Assembly: GCA_051747385.1 (NCBI GenBank)
Contig: JBNJGB010000003.1
Coordinates: 211,405-275,404 of the forward strand
Length of the DNA stretch: 64,000 nucleotides
Direction: 5' to 3'
DNA from: JBNJGB01 sp051747385
GTDB taxonomy: Bacteria; Myxococcota_A; UBA9042; PHBI01; JACKFB01
Part shown: positions 1 to 9,521 of the stretch, one piece after another
How the letters are laid out: every line of letters begins with the position of its first letter
Position numbering within the stretch: the first letter of the stretch is position 1
Position numbers and translations under genes: made by a program
Notes under the pieces: model-generated
The model's input: the letters and a program-made list of their open reading frames with translations, nothing else
What the model was told of the DNA's origin: nothing
The model's database searches: none

Positions 1-3000
1 GACGCCGCCCGCGGCGGATCCGTCCTCGCGCTCAAGGAGACGGCGCCTGGCCGGGCCGACGACCTCCGTCGGGAGTTCGCGCTCCTGTCCGGTCTGCGGC
101 ATCCCAACCTGGCCGCCGTCCACGACTGGCTGCCGCGCAGCCCTCTCGCCCCGGAGTGGGCCGCGTACACCCAGGACCTCGTCGACGGGGTCGACCTCTG
201 GCGGGCCCTCCGGGACGCCCCGGAGCCGGACCGTGCCTGCGTGTTCGAGCAGGTGCTCCGGGCCCTGGCGCACCTGCACGCCGTCGGGGTGGTCCACCTG
301 GATCTGAAGCCGGACAACGTGATCGTGGGCGAGGGCGGGGCGCGGGTCCTGGACTTCGGCGTCGCCGCCGCCGTCGGGGACGCGGGCGAAGGCGTCCGGG
401 GGAGCCGGTCCTACGTGGCCCCGGAGCGGCTGGAGGGGCGACCTCCGGAGCCGCGCGCCGATCTGTACGCCCTCGGCGTGATGATGGCGGAGGTGTGGCT
501 GGGCGCGCCCCCGACCCCGGCCGACCTCGCGAGCCCCCTGGCGGACGGCTCCGCGCGTCGCGCCTGGCTCCGGGAGCGCGGCGTGCCCGACGGCTGGGCG
601 GACGTGATCGCGGATCTCACGGCCGCCGACCCCGTCGCTCGGCCGGCCACGGCCCACGACGTCGCGGCGCGGTGGGCCCGGAGCCTCGGCCGGAGCACGT
701 CCCTCGTCACCCCGGGGACGGTGGCCGCCGTCCTGCGCGCGGGCCCGCCCGCCGGGCGCGAGGTGGAGGTCGCCGGGCTGCTCGACGCCTCCGGGGCCGG
801 GCAGGCGCGCGTCCTGGTGGGGCCGGAGGGGATCGGCCGCCGCGCGGTCGCCCGGGCGGTCCTCCGGCGCGCCCAGCTCGGAGGGCGGGAGGCGGAGTGG
901 TGGCCCGGCGCCGCCTCCGACCGGGGGGCGGAGGGGCTGTCGGCGGCCCTGCGGCGGCTGCTGGGGACCGACGGCGGCCTGGGCACCCTCCCGGAGCGTC
1001 CGGAGGGGGCGAGCGTGGCGGAGGCCGAGCGCACCCTGTCGGCGCGCGTGGAGGAGGTCGTGGACGCGCTGGCGGCGGCTCCCCGCCCCGAGCCCCGCCC
1101 GCTCCTGGTCGCGGACCTGGAGGCGGAGCCCGCCGCCGCTGCGCAGCGCGTGGTCGAGGAGCTGGTGGCGGCCTCCGAGGCCGGCCGGGAGCTCCCGCTG
1201 GGCCTCGCGGTGGTGGCGGCGGAGCACGAGGGCCCCGGCGCGGTGCACCTGGGTCCGATGCGCAGGGAGGACGTGGCGGACATGGTGGCCGCCCGCCTGG
1301 GTCGGGGGGCGGCGAGCGCTCGCCTCGCCGCGGGGCTGGCGGCCGCGAGCGGCGGGCATCCGCGCACGCTGGAGGCCCTGCTGGGGCTCATGGCCGCCCG
1401 CGGCGACCTGACCCTGGGCCCGGACGGGTGGCGGGGACCGCCGGACGGCCGGGTGGGGGCCCTGCCGGAGGCGCTGGCCGCCGCGGTGCGAGAGCGGCTG
1501 GACCTCCTCCCGGAGGGGCCGTCCGAGGCGCTGCGAGCGGTCGCCTGGCTCCGTTTTCCGGCGACGGCGGAGGACGTGGCGGCCGCGCTGGACCGGCCCG
1601 CCGTGCCCCCGGGCGCCCTCGAGGAGCTGATCGGGGCCGGCCTCGTGTGGGACGAGGCGGACGGCGGGTGCAGGGTGGCCCACGAGGCCGTGGCGGACAC
1701 GACCGCGGGCTGGGAGCCGCCCGGCGGCGCCTCGCGGGCCCATGAGCGGGTGCTCCGGCGGGGGGCCCCGGAAGGCCTCGCGCGTGCGTGGCACCTGGGC
1801 GGGGAAGGTGGGGCGGCGGAGGCGCGGCGCGTGGCGGAGGACCGCTGGCGCCGCTGGGACGCCGAGGGGGCCGCCCGGGCGCTGGACCTCGCCCTGGAGC
1901 TGGCGCCGGACGATCCGGAGGCGCTGGACCGGCGGGCGGCCGTGGCGGACCGCCTGGGACCCCGGGACGTTCAGATCCGCTGCCTGGAGCGTCTCATGGA
2001 CCTCGCGGGCGGCGAGCGCGCGCGGCTCGACGCCGAGGCTCGGCTGTTCTGGGCCCTGACCCGCACCGCGGACGCGGCGCGCGCCGAGGACGTGGGCCGC
2101 GAGGTCATCCGGAAGGCCGAGGCCCAGGGCGCGGCGGACGTGCACGTCGCGGCGCGGGTGGATCTGGCGAACGTGGTCATCCAGCGCGGCGACTACGACG
2201 AGGGAGAGGACCTGCTTCGACGGGCCGAGGCGCTGCTGGATCCCTCCGAGGCCCCCGGTCCGGCGGCCCGCGTGGCGAACAACCTCGGCAACGTGGCGGC
2301 CTACCGGGGGCGGCACGAGGAGGCCCTCCGCAGCTACACGCGCGCCTGGGAGCTGAAGCGCGACGAGGGCGACCCGGTCGGCCAGCGCATCGCCCTGGGC
2401 AACATGGGCCTGATGTGCCTGGAGCTAGGGCGGTCCGGGGAGGCGCTTTCGCACTTCGCGAGGAGCCTGGAGGCCGCGCGCCGCGTGGGGCATCGGCGCG
2501 GAGAGGCCTGGTGCCTGCTCGCCCTGGGCGTGCTGGGGCTCGAGGCGGGGGCGCTAGCCTGGGCGCGGCGTCGCCTGGAGGCGGCGCGCGACGTGGCCCG
2601 GCGGCTGGGTGATCGGCTGGTCGCCTGCGACGCGGAGACGACCCTGGCCGAGCTGACCCTGGCGGAGGGCGACGCCGAGGGGGCGCGGGCGCTGGCGGAG
2701 CGGGGCCTTGCGGCGGCGCGGTCCGTGGAGAGCGCGTTCAACGTGGCCGGGGCCCGGGCGGTGCTGGCGGCCGCGAGCCTGGACCGGGACCCGGAGGAGG
2801 CGGTTCGGCTGGCGCGGAGGGTCGTGGACGAGCCCGGGGCCGGGCCTCCCGCGCGGGCGACGGCCTGGCGCGTGCTGGCCGAGGCTGCGGCGCGGGGGGG
2901 CGACCTGGAGGAGGCGGCGGGTGCGGTGGAGCAGGCCCTCGAGGACGCCGGGGAGCGCCCGGAGCCGGCCGTGCTGGAGGCCGCGGAGCGGCTGCTCCGG

Positions 3001-4758
3001 CTCGGCGGACGGACGGCGCGGGCCGACGCGGTGGCCGCAGAGGGCGTCCGGACGCTCTCGGAGCGGATGGCGGCGTGGCCGGAGGGGCCCTGGGACGACG
3101 GCGTCGACGACGAGACCACCGGCGACGGGCCCTGCGGGGCCACCTGGCGTGCGCGGCCCCACGTGGCACGGCTGCTCGGCGTGGCGGGGAGGCGGTCCGG
3201 CGAGGGGCGAACGGACGGAGGGAGCGACGTGACGAAGGGCGAATGCGAGTGGCTGCGGCGGGTCGCGGCGTCGGACGCGGCGGGCCTGGAGGCGCTGCTG
3301 GGAGGCTGGCTCGGGGACGTCGTGGCGGACGCCGGGGCGGAGCGCGGCTTCGTGGTGGTGGGCGACGAGGTGTGCGTCGCCCGCGACGTGGACGGGGACG
3401 CCGTGTCCGGGGCGTCCGACAAGCTGCCGCGGGGCGCCCTGGACGAGGCGGCCCGGAGCGGCGGCGCCTGGCGCGGTGCCTCGGGGCGGGGCGCCGTGTG
3501 GGCTGGCTCCGTGGGGGAGGGGGCGACCCTGGTCCTCCAGAACCGCTTCGACCCCGCGGCGTTCCGGGACCTGGCCGCGACGCCCGGCGTGGGGCGGGGC
3601 GAGGTGCTCCTGCGCCTGCGCGCCCTCCACATGCGCCTGGCCGAGGCCGAGCGGCGCCGGGACGAGGCCGAGGAGGGGCGCCGCGAGGACTCGACGCGGT
3701 CCACCGAGGAGATCCTCCGGCTCCGCCGCGAGCTGGAGACCACCCGCGAGCAGGTCGGGCCCGAGCGGAGCTATCCGGACATCGTGTTCGCCTCGTCGGC
3801 CATGAAGCGGATGCTCCGCATGGTGGATCGCGTCCTCGACACGGATCTGCCCGTCTACGTCCACGGGGAGAGCGGCACCGGCAAGGACCTGGTGGCCCGG
3901 GCCCTGCATCACCACGGCGCCCGGGCGAGCGGGCCGTTCGTAGCGCAGAACTGCTCGGCCATCCCCGAGGCGCTGTTCGAGAGCGAGCTGTTCGGCCACG
4001 AGCGGGGCGCGTTCACAGGCGCGGAGCGCGCGACGGAGGGGCTGTTCCGCCGGGCGGACGGGGGCACCCTGTTCCTCGACGAGGTGGCCGACCTGCCCCT
4101 GGATCTCCAGGCGAAGCTCCTCCGGGTCCTGGAGACGGGCGAGGTGCGCCCGGTCGGCGGGCAGCGGACGTTCCGCGTGGACGTGCGCGTGGTCTGCGCC
4201 ACCCACCGGGACCTGCGCGAGCGCGTGGCGGCGGGGGCCTTCCGGGAGGACCTCTTCTATCGTCTCCACGTGCTGCGCATCGACGTCCCGCCGCTCCGGG
4301 AGCGTCCGGACGACGTGCCGCCCCTGGTGGAGCACTTCCTGGCGCAGCGGACGGAGAGGGACGGGCGCCCGGTGCGGCTGGGCGAGGGGGTGCTCCGGAC
4401 GCTCGTCGCCTACGACTGGCCGGGGAACGTGCGCCAGCTGGAAAACGAGGTGGCGCGCGCGGCCATCCTCTGCGACGGGGAGATCACCGTGGAGGATCTC
4501 ACCGGGACCGTCCGTCGCGGCGCGCTCGGCTCGGAGCGGAGTGACGCCGCCGGGGACGACGCGGACCCGCTCCGCGCGCTCGGGTTGGACCGGGGCGCCC
4601 TGAAGGCACGCGTGGAGCGGCTGGAGCGCGTCGTCCTGAGGGAGGCCTTGGAGCGCGCCGAAGGCAACAAGAGCCGCGTGGCCCGCGACCTGGGCTTGTC
4701 CCGGGCCGGCCTGAACATGAAGCTCAAACGCCTCGGCCTCTGGGACCCGTGCGGCTGA
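1..4758 (+). CDS. Ser/Thr kinase - TPR - GAF - sigma-54 activator fusion (5'-truncated by window)
   Basis: Partial gene: the frame is open from base 1, so the 5' end lies outside; 1585 residues are visible. Order: kinase domain with VAIK-like Lys (ALKE, K12), catalytic HLDLKPDN (99-106) and DFG (118-120); a PknK/AcoK-like NTPase region whose P-loop is degenerate (GPEGIGRR near 271, Arg in place of Lys); TPR-like helical repeats about 600-1000; a GAF-like segment about 1080-1200; a short coiled coil; then a sigma-54 AAA+ domain with Walker A GESGTGK (1289-1295), the sigma-54 contact loop GAFTGA (1336-1341) and Walker B TLFLDE; and a Fis-type helix-turn-helix at the C-terminus. Family knowledge says GAFTGA proteins remodel sigma-54 polymerase at -24/-12 promoters. 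I infer that kinase or TPR/GAF inputs gate that activity. Its targets are not visible. The domain calls are firm; the signal is unknown. Confidence 0.93.
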   Translation, partial: DAARGGSVLALKETAPGRADDLRREFALLSGLRHPNLAAVHDWLPRSPLAPEWAAYTQDLVDGVDLWRALRDAPEPDRACVFEQVLRALAHLHAVGVVHLDLKPDNVIVGEGGARVLDFGVAAAVGDAGEGVRGSRSYVAPERLEGRPPEPRADLYALGVMMAEVWLGAPPTPADLASPLADGSARRAWLRERGVPDGWADVIADLTAADPVARPATAHDVAARWARSLGRSTSLVTPGTVAAVLRAGPPAGREVEVAGLLDASGAGQARVLVGPEGIGRRAVARAVLRRAQLGGREAEWWPGAASDRGAEGLSAALRRLLGTDGGLGTLPERPEGASVAEAERTLSARVEEVVDALAAAPRPEPRPLLVADLEAEPAAAAQRVVEELVAASEAGRELPLGLAVVAAEHEGPGAVHLGPMRREDVADMVAARLGRGAASARLAAGLAAASGGHPRTLEALLGLMAARGDLTLGPDGWRGPPDGRVGALPEALAAAVRERLDLLPEGPSEALRAVAWLRFPATAEDVAAALDRPAVPPGALEELIGAGLVWDEADGGCRVAHEAVADTTAGWEPPGGASRAHERVLRRGAPEGLARAWHLGGEGGAAEARRVAEDRWRRWDAEGAARALDLALELAPDDPEALDRRAAVADRLGPRDVQIRCLERLMDLAGGERARLDAEARLFWALTRTADAARAEDVGREVIRKAEAQGAADVHVAARVDLANVVIQRGDYDEGEDLLRRAEALLDPSEAPGPAARVANNLGNVAAYRGRHEEALRSYTRAWELKRDEGDPVGQRIALGNMGLMCLELGRSGEALSHFARSLEAARRVGHRRGEAWCLLALGVLGLEAGALAWARRRLEAARDVARRLGDRLVACDAETTLAELTLAEGDAEGARALAERGLAAARSVESAFNVAGARAVLAAASLDRDPEEAVRLARRVVDEPGAGPPARATAWRVLAEAAARGGDLEEAAGAVEQALEDAGERPEPAVLEAAERLLRLGGRTARADAVAAEGVRTLSERMAAWPEGPWDDGVDDETTGDGPCGATWRARPHVARLLGVAGRRSGEGRTDGGSDVTKGECEWLRRVAASDAAGLEALLGGWLGDVVADAGAERGFVVVGDEVCVARDVDGDAVSGASDKLPRGALDEAARSGGAWRGASGRGAVWAGSVGEGATLVLQNRFDPAAFRDLAATPGVGRGEVLLRLRALHMRLAEAERRRDEAEEGRREDSTRSTEEILRLRRELETTREQVGPERSYPDIVFASSAMKRMLRMVDRVLDTDLPVYVHGESGTGKDLVARALHHHGARASGPFVAQNCSAIPEALFESELFGHERGAFTGAERATEGLFRRADGGTLFLDEVADLPLDLQAKLLRVLETGEVRPVGGQRTFRVDVRVVCATHRDLRERVAAGAFREDLFYRLHVLRIDVPPLRERPDDVPPLVEHFLAQRTERDGRPVRLGEGVLRTLVAYDWPGNVRQLENEVARAAILCDGEITVEDLTGTVRRGALGSERSDAAGDDADPLRALGLDRGALKARVERLERVVLREALERAEGNKSRVARDLGLSRAGLNMKLKRLGLWDPCG

Positions 4759-4771
4759 CTCGGGGGACCCG

Positions 4772-4792
4772 CGTCCCTACCTCTCAGGGACG
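4772..4792. terminator. Hairpin between convergent genes
   Basis: A 7-bp perfect stem (CGTCCCT / AGGGACG) with a 7-nt loop lies 14 nt after the stop of the kinase-activator gene and about 60 nt beyond the stop of lon on the other strand. No T-run follows, as is common at this GC content, so termination is inferred from position and symmetry only. Confidence 0.4.
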
Positions 4793-4852
4793 TCGCGCGC
4801 GCACCTGGCCCCACCGGAACCTCGGCGCACAGCGGTCGAGACCTCTCGGGAG

Positions 4853-7306
4853 CTAGTGCACCGGGGCCGGCTTGCCCGACTCCTCGTCCTCCTCGGTGCT
4901 CATCAGGAGCTTCATGAGGGGGTCGTCGGGGCCCTGGGACGGGCCCATCTTGAGGTCGCCGGCCAGCGCGGTCGGGATGATCTCGTCGATGTGCTCCACC
5001 GCGACCAGGGTGATCTGGTTCCGGACGGCCTTCGGGATCTCGCGGATGTCCTTGCGGTTCTCGTCCGGAAGGAACACCAGCTTGACGCCCGCGCGGTGGG
5101 CGGCCAGGACCTTCTCCTTGAGGCCGCCGATGGGCAGCACGCGCCCGCGGAGCGTGATCTCGCCGGTCATGGCCACGTCCTTCCGCACCGGAATGCGCGT
5201 CAGCGCGCTCACCAGGCTGGTCACCATGGTGACGCCGGCGGACGGGCCGTCCTTGGGGATGGCGCCCTCGGGGAAGTGGATGTGGATGTCGACCTTCTTG
5301 TGGAAGTCCGGCGCGAGGCCCCACAGGTACGCCTTGGAGCGCACGTAGGACAGGGCTGCGTGGGCGGACTCCTCCATGACCTTGGCGAGGTTGCCCGTCA
5401 GCTTGAGCTGACCGCTGCCGGGCATGAGGCTCACCTCGGTCGTGAGGAGGTCGCCGCCGGCCATGGTCACCGCCAGGCCGTTGGTCACGCCCACCTCGTC
5501 CTGCTCCTCGGCGCGGTTGGAGCGGTACTTGGGCGGGCCCAGGTAGGAGTGGACCTTGGACGCGTTGACCCGGAAGCGGATCTCCTCGTCACGCTTGCCC
5601 TCCTCGCGGGCCTGGATGACCTCCTTCGCCATCTTCCGGCACACGGAGGCGATCTCGCGCTCCAGGTTCCGGACGCCCGCCTCCTTCGTGTAGCGGTGCG
5701 TGATGGTCCGGATGGCGGAGTCCGTCCAGGACGCCTCGATGTCGTCGATGCCGTTGCGCTCCATCTGCTTTTTCAGCAGGTACTTCCGCGCGATGTTGAG
5801 CTTGTCGTACTCCGTGTAGCCGGAGATCTCGATGATCTCCATGCGGTCCCGGAGCGGCATCGGGATGGTGTGGAGGTTGTTCGCCGTGGCGATGAACATG
5901 ACCTTGGACAGGTCGTAGTCCAGGTCCAGGTAGTGATCGTTGAAGTTGGCGTTCTGCTCCGGGTCCAGGACCTCGAGCATGGCGCTCGACGGATCGCCCC
6001 GGAAGTCCATGGACATCTTGTCGATCTCGTCGAGGAGGAAGACCGGGTTCGACGACCCCGCCTTCTTCAGCGACTGGATGATCTTGCCGGGCAGGGCGCC
6101 GATGTACGTTCGGCGGTGGCCGCGGATCTCCGCCTCGTCGCGCATGCCGCCCAGGGACATCCGGACGAACTTCCGGCCCGTCGACCGCGCGATGGACTGC
6201 GCCAGGGACGTCTTGCCGACGCCCGGCGGCCCCACGAAGCAGAGGATCGGCCCCTTGAGCTTCTTCACGAGGTGCTGGACGGCCAGGTACTCGAGGATGC
6301 GCTCCTTGGCCTTCTTCAGGCCGTAGTGATCCTCCTCGAGGATCCGCTCGGCCTCCGTGATGTCCAGCTTGTCCTTGGTGTGGTGGTACCAGGGCAGGGA
6401 GAGGACCCAGTCGATGTAGTTCCGGACGACCGTGGCCTCGGCGGACATCGGCGACATCATCTTCAGCTTCTTCAGCTCACGCTTGAGCTTGAGCGTCGCC
6501 TCCTTCGACATCCGCTTGTTGTTGATCTTCTCTTCCAGTTCCTGGATCTCGTTCTTGAATTCGTCTCGCTCGCCCAATTCCTTCTGGATGGCCTGCATCT
6601 GCTCGTTGAGGTAGTACTCCTTCTGGCTCTTCTCCATCTGCTTCTTGACCCGCGTACGGATCTTCTTCTCGACCAGAAGGATCTCGATCTCGGCCTGGAG
6701 CATCTCGTACAGGCGCTCGAGACGCTTCACAGGATCCTCGATCTCCAGGATGCCCTGCTTGTCGTTCAGCTTGAGCGAGGCATGGGCGACGATGGTGTCG
6801 GCGAGCCGGCGCGGGTCCTCGATGCTGGAGACGCTCATGAGCATCTCGGGCGGGATCCGCTGGTCCAGCTTCACGTAGCTCTCGAACGTCGTCTGGAGCT
6901 GCCGCATCAGCGCCTCGATCTCGGGCGTGACGTCGACGTGCTCCTCCACCTCCTCCACGTCGCACAGGAAGTAGTCCGGGTGCGGGACGAAGTCCTTGAC
7001 GCGCGCCCGGCTCTTGCCCTCCACGAGCACCTTTACCGTGCCGTCGGGCCGACGGAGGAGCTGGATGATGGTCCCGATGGTCCCGATCTTGAAGATGTCG
7101 TCCGGGGTCGGATCCGTCGTCTTCGCCTTCTTCTGGGCGCAGAGCAGGATCTCCTTCTCGCCGCGCATGGCCTCCTCGACCGCGGCGATACTCTTCTCCC
7201 TCCCGACGAACAGGGGCACCACCATGTACGGGAACACGACGGTGTCCCGCAGCGGGAGGAGGGGAATCAGGCGGCTCTTGCTCGCGCGCTTGTCCTTTCC
7301 AAACAT
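4853..7306 (-). CDS. lon: ATP-dependent protease La (Lon)
   Basis: Cytosolic AAA+ serine protease of 817 aa, normal length for LonA, that degrades misfolded and regulatory proteins. The N-terminal LON substrate-binding domain starts with the typical LIPLLPLRDTVVFPYMVVPL. A coiled-coil region (EKSQKEYYLNEQMQAIQKEL) follows, then Walker A GPPGVGKTS with K365 and the protease domain with PKDGPSAG, Ser689 of the Ser-Lys dyad. I chose the ATG giving MFGKDKRASK because the LON domain begins just after it and an AGGAAGAG-like ribosome site precedes it; the frame runs 113 codons further upstream, but that part is low-complexity and not family-like. Last gene of tig-clpP-clpX-lon. The 178-nt gap to clpX holds a hairpin, so it may also have its own promoter. 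Confidence 0.98.
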   Translation of the reverse strand: MFGKDKRASKSRLIPLLPLRDTVVFPYMVVPLFVGREKSIAAVEEAMRGEKEILLCAQKKAKTTDPTPDDIFKIGTIGTIIQLLRRPDGTVKVLVEGKSRARVKDFVPHPDYFLCDVEEVEEHVDVTPEIEALMRQLQTTFESYVKLDQRIPPEMLMSVSSIEDPRRLADTIVAHASLKLNDKQGILEIEDPVKRLERLYEMLQAEIEILLVEKKIRTRVKKQMEKSQKEYYLNEQMQAIQKELGERDEFKNEIQELEEKINNKRMSKEATLKLKRELKKLKMMSPMSAEATVVRNYIDWVLSLPWYHHTKDKLDITEAERILEEDHYGLKKAKERILEYLAVQHLVKKLKGPILCFVGPPGVGKTSLAQSIARSTGRKFVRMSLGGMRDEAEIRGHRRTYIGALPGKIIQSLKKAGSSNPVFLLDEIDKMSMDFRGDPSSAMLEVLDPEQNANFNDHYLDLDYDLSKVMFIATANNLHTIPMPLRDRMEIIEISGYTEYDKLNIARKYLLKKQMERNGIDDIEASWTDSAIRTITHRYTKEAGVRNLEREIASVCRKMAKEVIQAREEGKRDEEIRFRVNASKVHSYLGPPKYRSNRAEEQDEVGVTNGLAVTMAGGDLLTTEVSLMPGSGQLKLTGNLAKVMEESAHAALSYVRSKAYLWGLAPDFHKKVDIHIHFPEGAIPKDGPSAGVTMVTSLVSALTRIPVRKDVAMTGEITLRGRVLPIGGLKEKVLAAHRAGVKLVFLPDENRKDIREIPKAVRNQITLVAVEHIDEIIPTALAGDLKMGPSQGPDDPLMKLLMSTEEDEESGKPAPVH

Positions 7307-7359
7307 CTCGGAGATCTCTTCCTGGTTGCGACGGACGGCGTGCGCCCGTGAGGGCCCGG

Positions 7360-7382
7360 CCCGCCCCTCGGGTGGGGGCGGG
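7360..7382. terminator. GC hairpin in the clpX-lon spacer
   Basis: An 8-bp perfect stem (CCCGCCCC / GGGGCGGG) with a 7-nt loop lies between the clpX stop and the lon start. No U-tract is present. It could attenuate read-through from clpX into lon or form part of the lon leader; the sequence does not decide. Confidence 0.35.
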
Positions 7383-7484
7383 TCGAAGCGGATTGTCGGA
7401 TGGTGGGGCTGAGGTCCCCGCCGGAGCGCGACCACACCGCCGGTGGCGGGTCCGCGGGCGAGGCGGCCGGTCCGGCTCCGCGCC

Positions 7485-8738
7485 TCAGGCGGAGACGACC
7501 TCCTTGTCGTACACGATGATGGGCCGTCCGGCCCCCGTGATGACCTCCTCGTTGATGACCACCTCCTGCACGTTCTCCATCGAGGGGATGTCGTACATGA
7601 TCTCGAGCATCGACTCCTCGAGGATGGCGCGGAGTCCTCGCGCACCGGTCTTGCGCTCCAGCGCGGCGTGGGCGATGGCCTTCAGGGCCCCCTCCGTGAA
7701 GGTCAGGCGCACGCCGTCCATCTCGAACAGGCGCTTGTACTGCTTCACGAGGGCGTTCTTGGGCTCCATCAGGATCTCGATGAGGGCGTCCTCGCCGAGC
7801 TGATGGAGGGTCGCGGTGACCGGCAGCCGTCCGACGAACTCGGGGATGAGCCCGTACTTGATGAGGTCCTCGGGCTGGACCACCGCCAGGAGGTCGCCGA
7901 GCTCCATCTGGTGGAGCTGGCGGTCCTGGGTGGCGCCGAAGCCGAGCGACTTCTTGCCGATCCGCTGCTCGATGACCTTCTCGAGGCCCGTGAACGCACC
8001 GCCGCAGATGAACAGGATGTTCGACGTGTCGACGGGCAGGAACTCCTGCTGGGGGTGCTTCCGGCCGCCCTTGGGCGGGACCGACGCCACGGTCCCCTCG
8101 ATGATCTTCAGCAGGGCCTGCTGGACCCCCTCGCCGGACACGTCGCGCGTGATGGACGGGTTGTCCGACTTGCGGGAGATCTTGTCGATCTCGTCGATGT
8201 AGATGATGCCCCGCTCCGCGCGGTCCTTGTCGTGGTCCGCGCTCTGGAGCAGGTTGACGATGATGTTCTCCACGTCCTCGCCGACGTAGCCGGCCTCGGT
8301 CAGCGTCGTCGCGTCGACGATGGTGAAGGGGACGTTGAGGATCTTCGCCAGGGTCTGCGCCAGGAGCGTCTTGCCGCTGCCCGTAGGGCCCAGCAGCAGG
8401 ATGTTCGACTTGGAGAGCTCGACGTCCTCGCCGTGGACGTCGTTGTGGTCGATCCGCTTGTAGTGGTTGTAGACCGCCACGGAGAGGATCTTCTTCGCCC
8501 GGTCCTGACCGATCACGTAGGAGTCGAGCGTCTCGCGGATCTCCTTCGGCTTGGGGAGGGCCCCGAGGTCGCCGAAGCTCTCCTCCTTCTCGTTCTCCTC
8601 GCGGATGATGTCGTTGCACAGCCCGATGCACTCGTCGCAGATGTACACCGTCGGGCCGGCGATGAGCTTCTTCACCTCGCGCTGCGACTTCCCGCAGAAC
8701 GAGCAGCAGAGATTGTTGTTGTCTCGGCGCCTATCCAA
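7485..8738 (-). CDS. clpX: ATP-dependent Clp protease ATP-binding subunit ClpX
   Basis: Unfoldase of the ClpXP protease, 417 aa, normal length. The N-terminal zinc-binding domain shows CSFC and CDEC pairs (residues about 12-40). The AAA+ domain has Walker A GPTGSGKT, Walker B IIYIDEIDK and the pore loop GYVG. The start is TTG (MDRRRDNNNL): it sits directly before the Zn domain and an AGGGGGG ribosome site lies about 8 nt upstream, with no better ATG. It lies 198 nt downstream of clpP, its protease partner, in the same orientation, and upstream of lon. All family-critical residues are intact. Confidence 0.98.
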   Translation of the reverse strand: MDRRRDNNNLCCSFCGKSQREVKKLIAGPTVYICDECIGLCNDIIREENEKEESFGDLGALPKPKEIRETLDSYVIGQDRAKKILSVAVYNHYKRIDHNDVHGEDVELSKSNILLLGPTGSGKTLLAQTLAKILNVPFTIVDATTLTEAGYVGEDVENIIVNLLQSADHDKDRAERGIIYIDEIDKISRKSDNPSITRDVSGEGVQQALLKIIEGTVASVPPKGGRKHPQQEFLPVDTSNILFICGGAFTGLEKVIEQRIGKKSLGFGATQDRQLHQMELGDLLAVVQPEDLIKYGLIPEFVGRLPVTATLHQLGEDALIEILMEPKNALVKQYKRLFEMDGVRLTFTEGALKAIAHAALERKTGARGLRAILEESMLEIMYDIPSMENVQEVVINEEVITGAGRPIIVYDKEVVSA

Positions 8739-8936
8739 GCCTCAGCCCCCCTGCAGGTGCTCAGCCAGAGTCCTCGTCGAACCAACGCGACCGGGCCGGG
8801 GAATGTTCCCGCCTCGGTGGGGCGGCGCGTCTGCGTTGCCCGATCAAGGGCGACGATAGCCGAAGGGATCGCCGAGCACAACGTCGACGCCGCCTTGGCG
8901 GGCGAGGGCGCCGCAGGTCCGCGAATCCCCGGCTCG

Positions 8937-9521
8937 TCAGCCCTTCCGTGTCACGATCTGGTCGATCAAGCCGTAGTCCACCGCCTCCTGCGGGCGGAGG
9001 TAGAAGTCGCGGTCCGTGTCCTCGTGCAGCTGCTTCAGATCCTGGCCCGTGTGCTCGGCCAGGATGTCCAGGAGCTGTCCCTTCAGGAAGAGGAGCTCCT
9101 TGGCCGCGATGTCGATGTCGGTGGCCTGGCCGCCGAGCCCCCCGAGAGGCTGGTGGAGCATCATCCGGGAGTGGGGCAGGGCGTACCGCTTCCCGGCCGT
9201 CCCCGCCGCGAGCAGCACCGCCCCGAGGCTGGCCGCCTGGCCGATGCAGATGGTCGAGATGTCGCACCCGACGAACTGCATCGTGTCGTAGATGGCCATC
9301 CCGGACGTGATCGAGCCTCCCGGCGTGTTGATGTAGAGGTTGATCTCCTTGTCCGGATCCTCGCTCTCGAGGAACAGGAGCTGGGCGATCACCACGTTGG
9401 CGACGAGGTCGTTCACCTCGCTGCCGAGGAAGATGATCCGATCCTTCAGCAGGCGCGAGAAGATGCCCCACTCGCGCTCGCCGCGGTGGGTCTGCTCGAT
9501 GACGGTCGGGATCAGCGTCAT
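8937..9521 (-). CDS. clpP: ATP-dependent Clp protease proteolytic subunit ClpP
   Basis: Serine peptidase of 194 aa that forms the tetradecameric chamber served by ClpX. The catalytic triad is visible: Ser98 in GQAASLGA, His123 in MLHQPLGG and Asp172 in TDRDFY. The ATG overlaps the tig stop as ATGA, so the two genes are translationally coupled. The short N-terminus (MTLIPTVIEQ) matches the processed-like start common in the family. No sign of damage. Confidence 0.98.
   Translation of the reverse strand: MTLIPTVIEQTHRGEREWGIFSRLLKDRIIFLGSEVNDLVANVVIAQLLFLESEDPDKEINLYINTPGGSITSGMAIYDTMQFVGCDISTICIGQAASLGAVLLAAGTAGKRYALPHSRMMLHQPLGGLGGQATDIDIAAKELLFLKGQLLDILAEHTGQDLKQLHEDTDRDFYLRPQEAVDYGLIDQIVTRKG

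Noticed and set aside
4856..7351. An 831-codon plus-strand frame opposite lon
   Set aside because: Antisense shadow of lon, Leu/Asp/His-rich with no domain or ribosome site.
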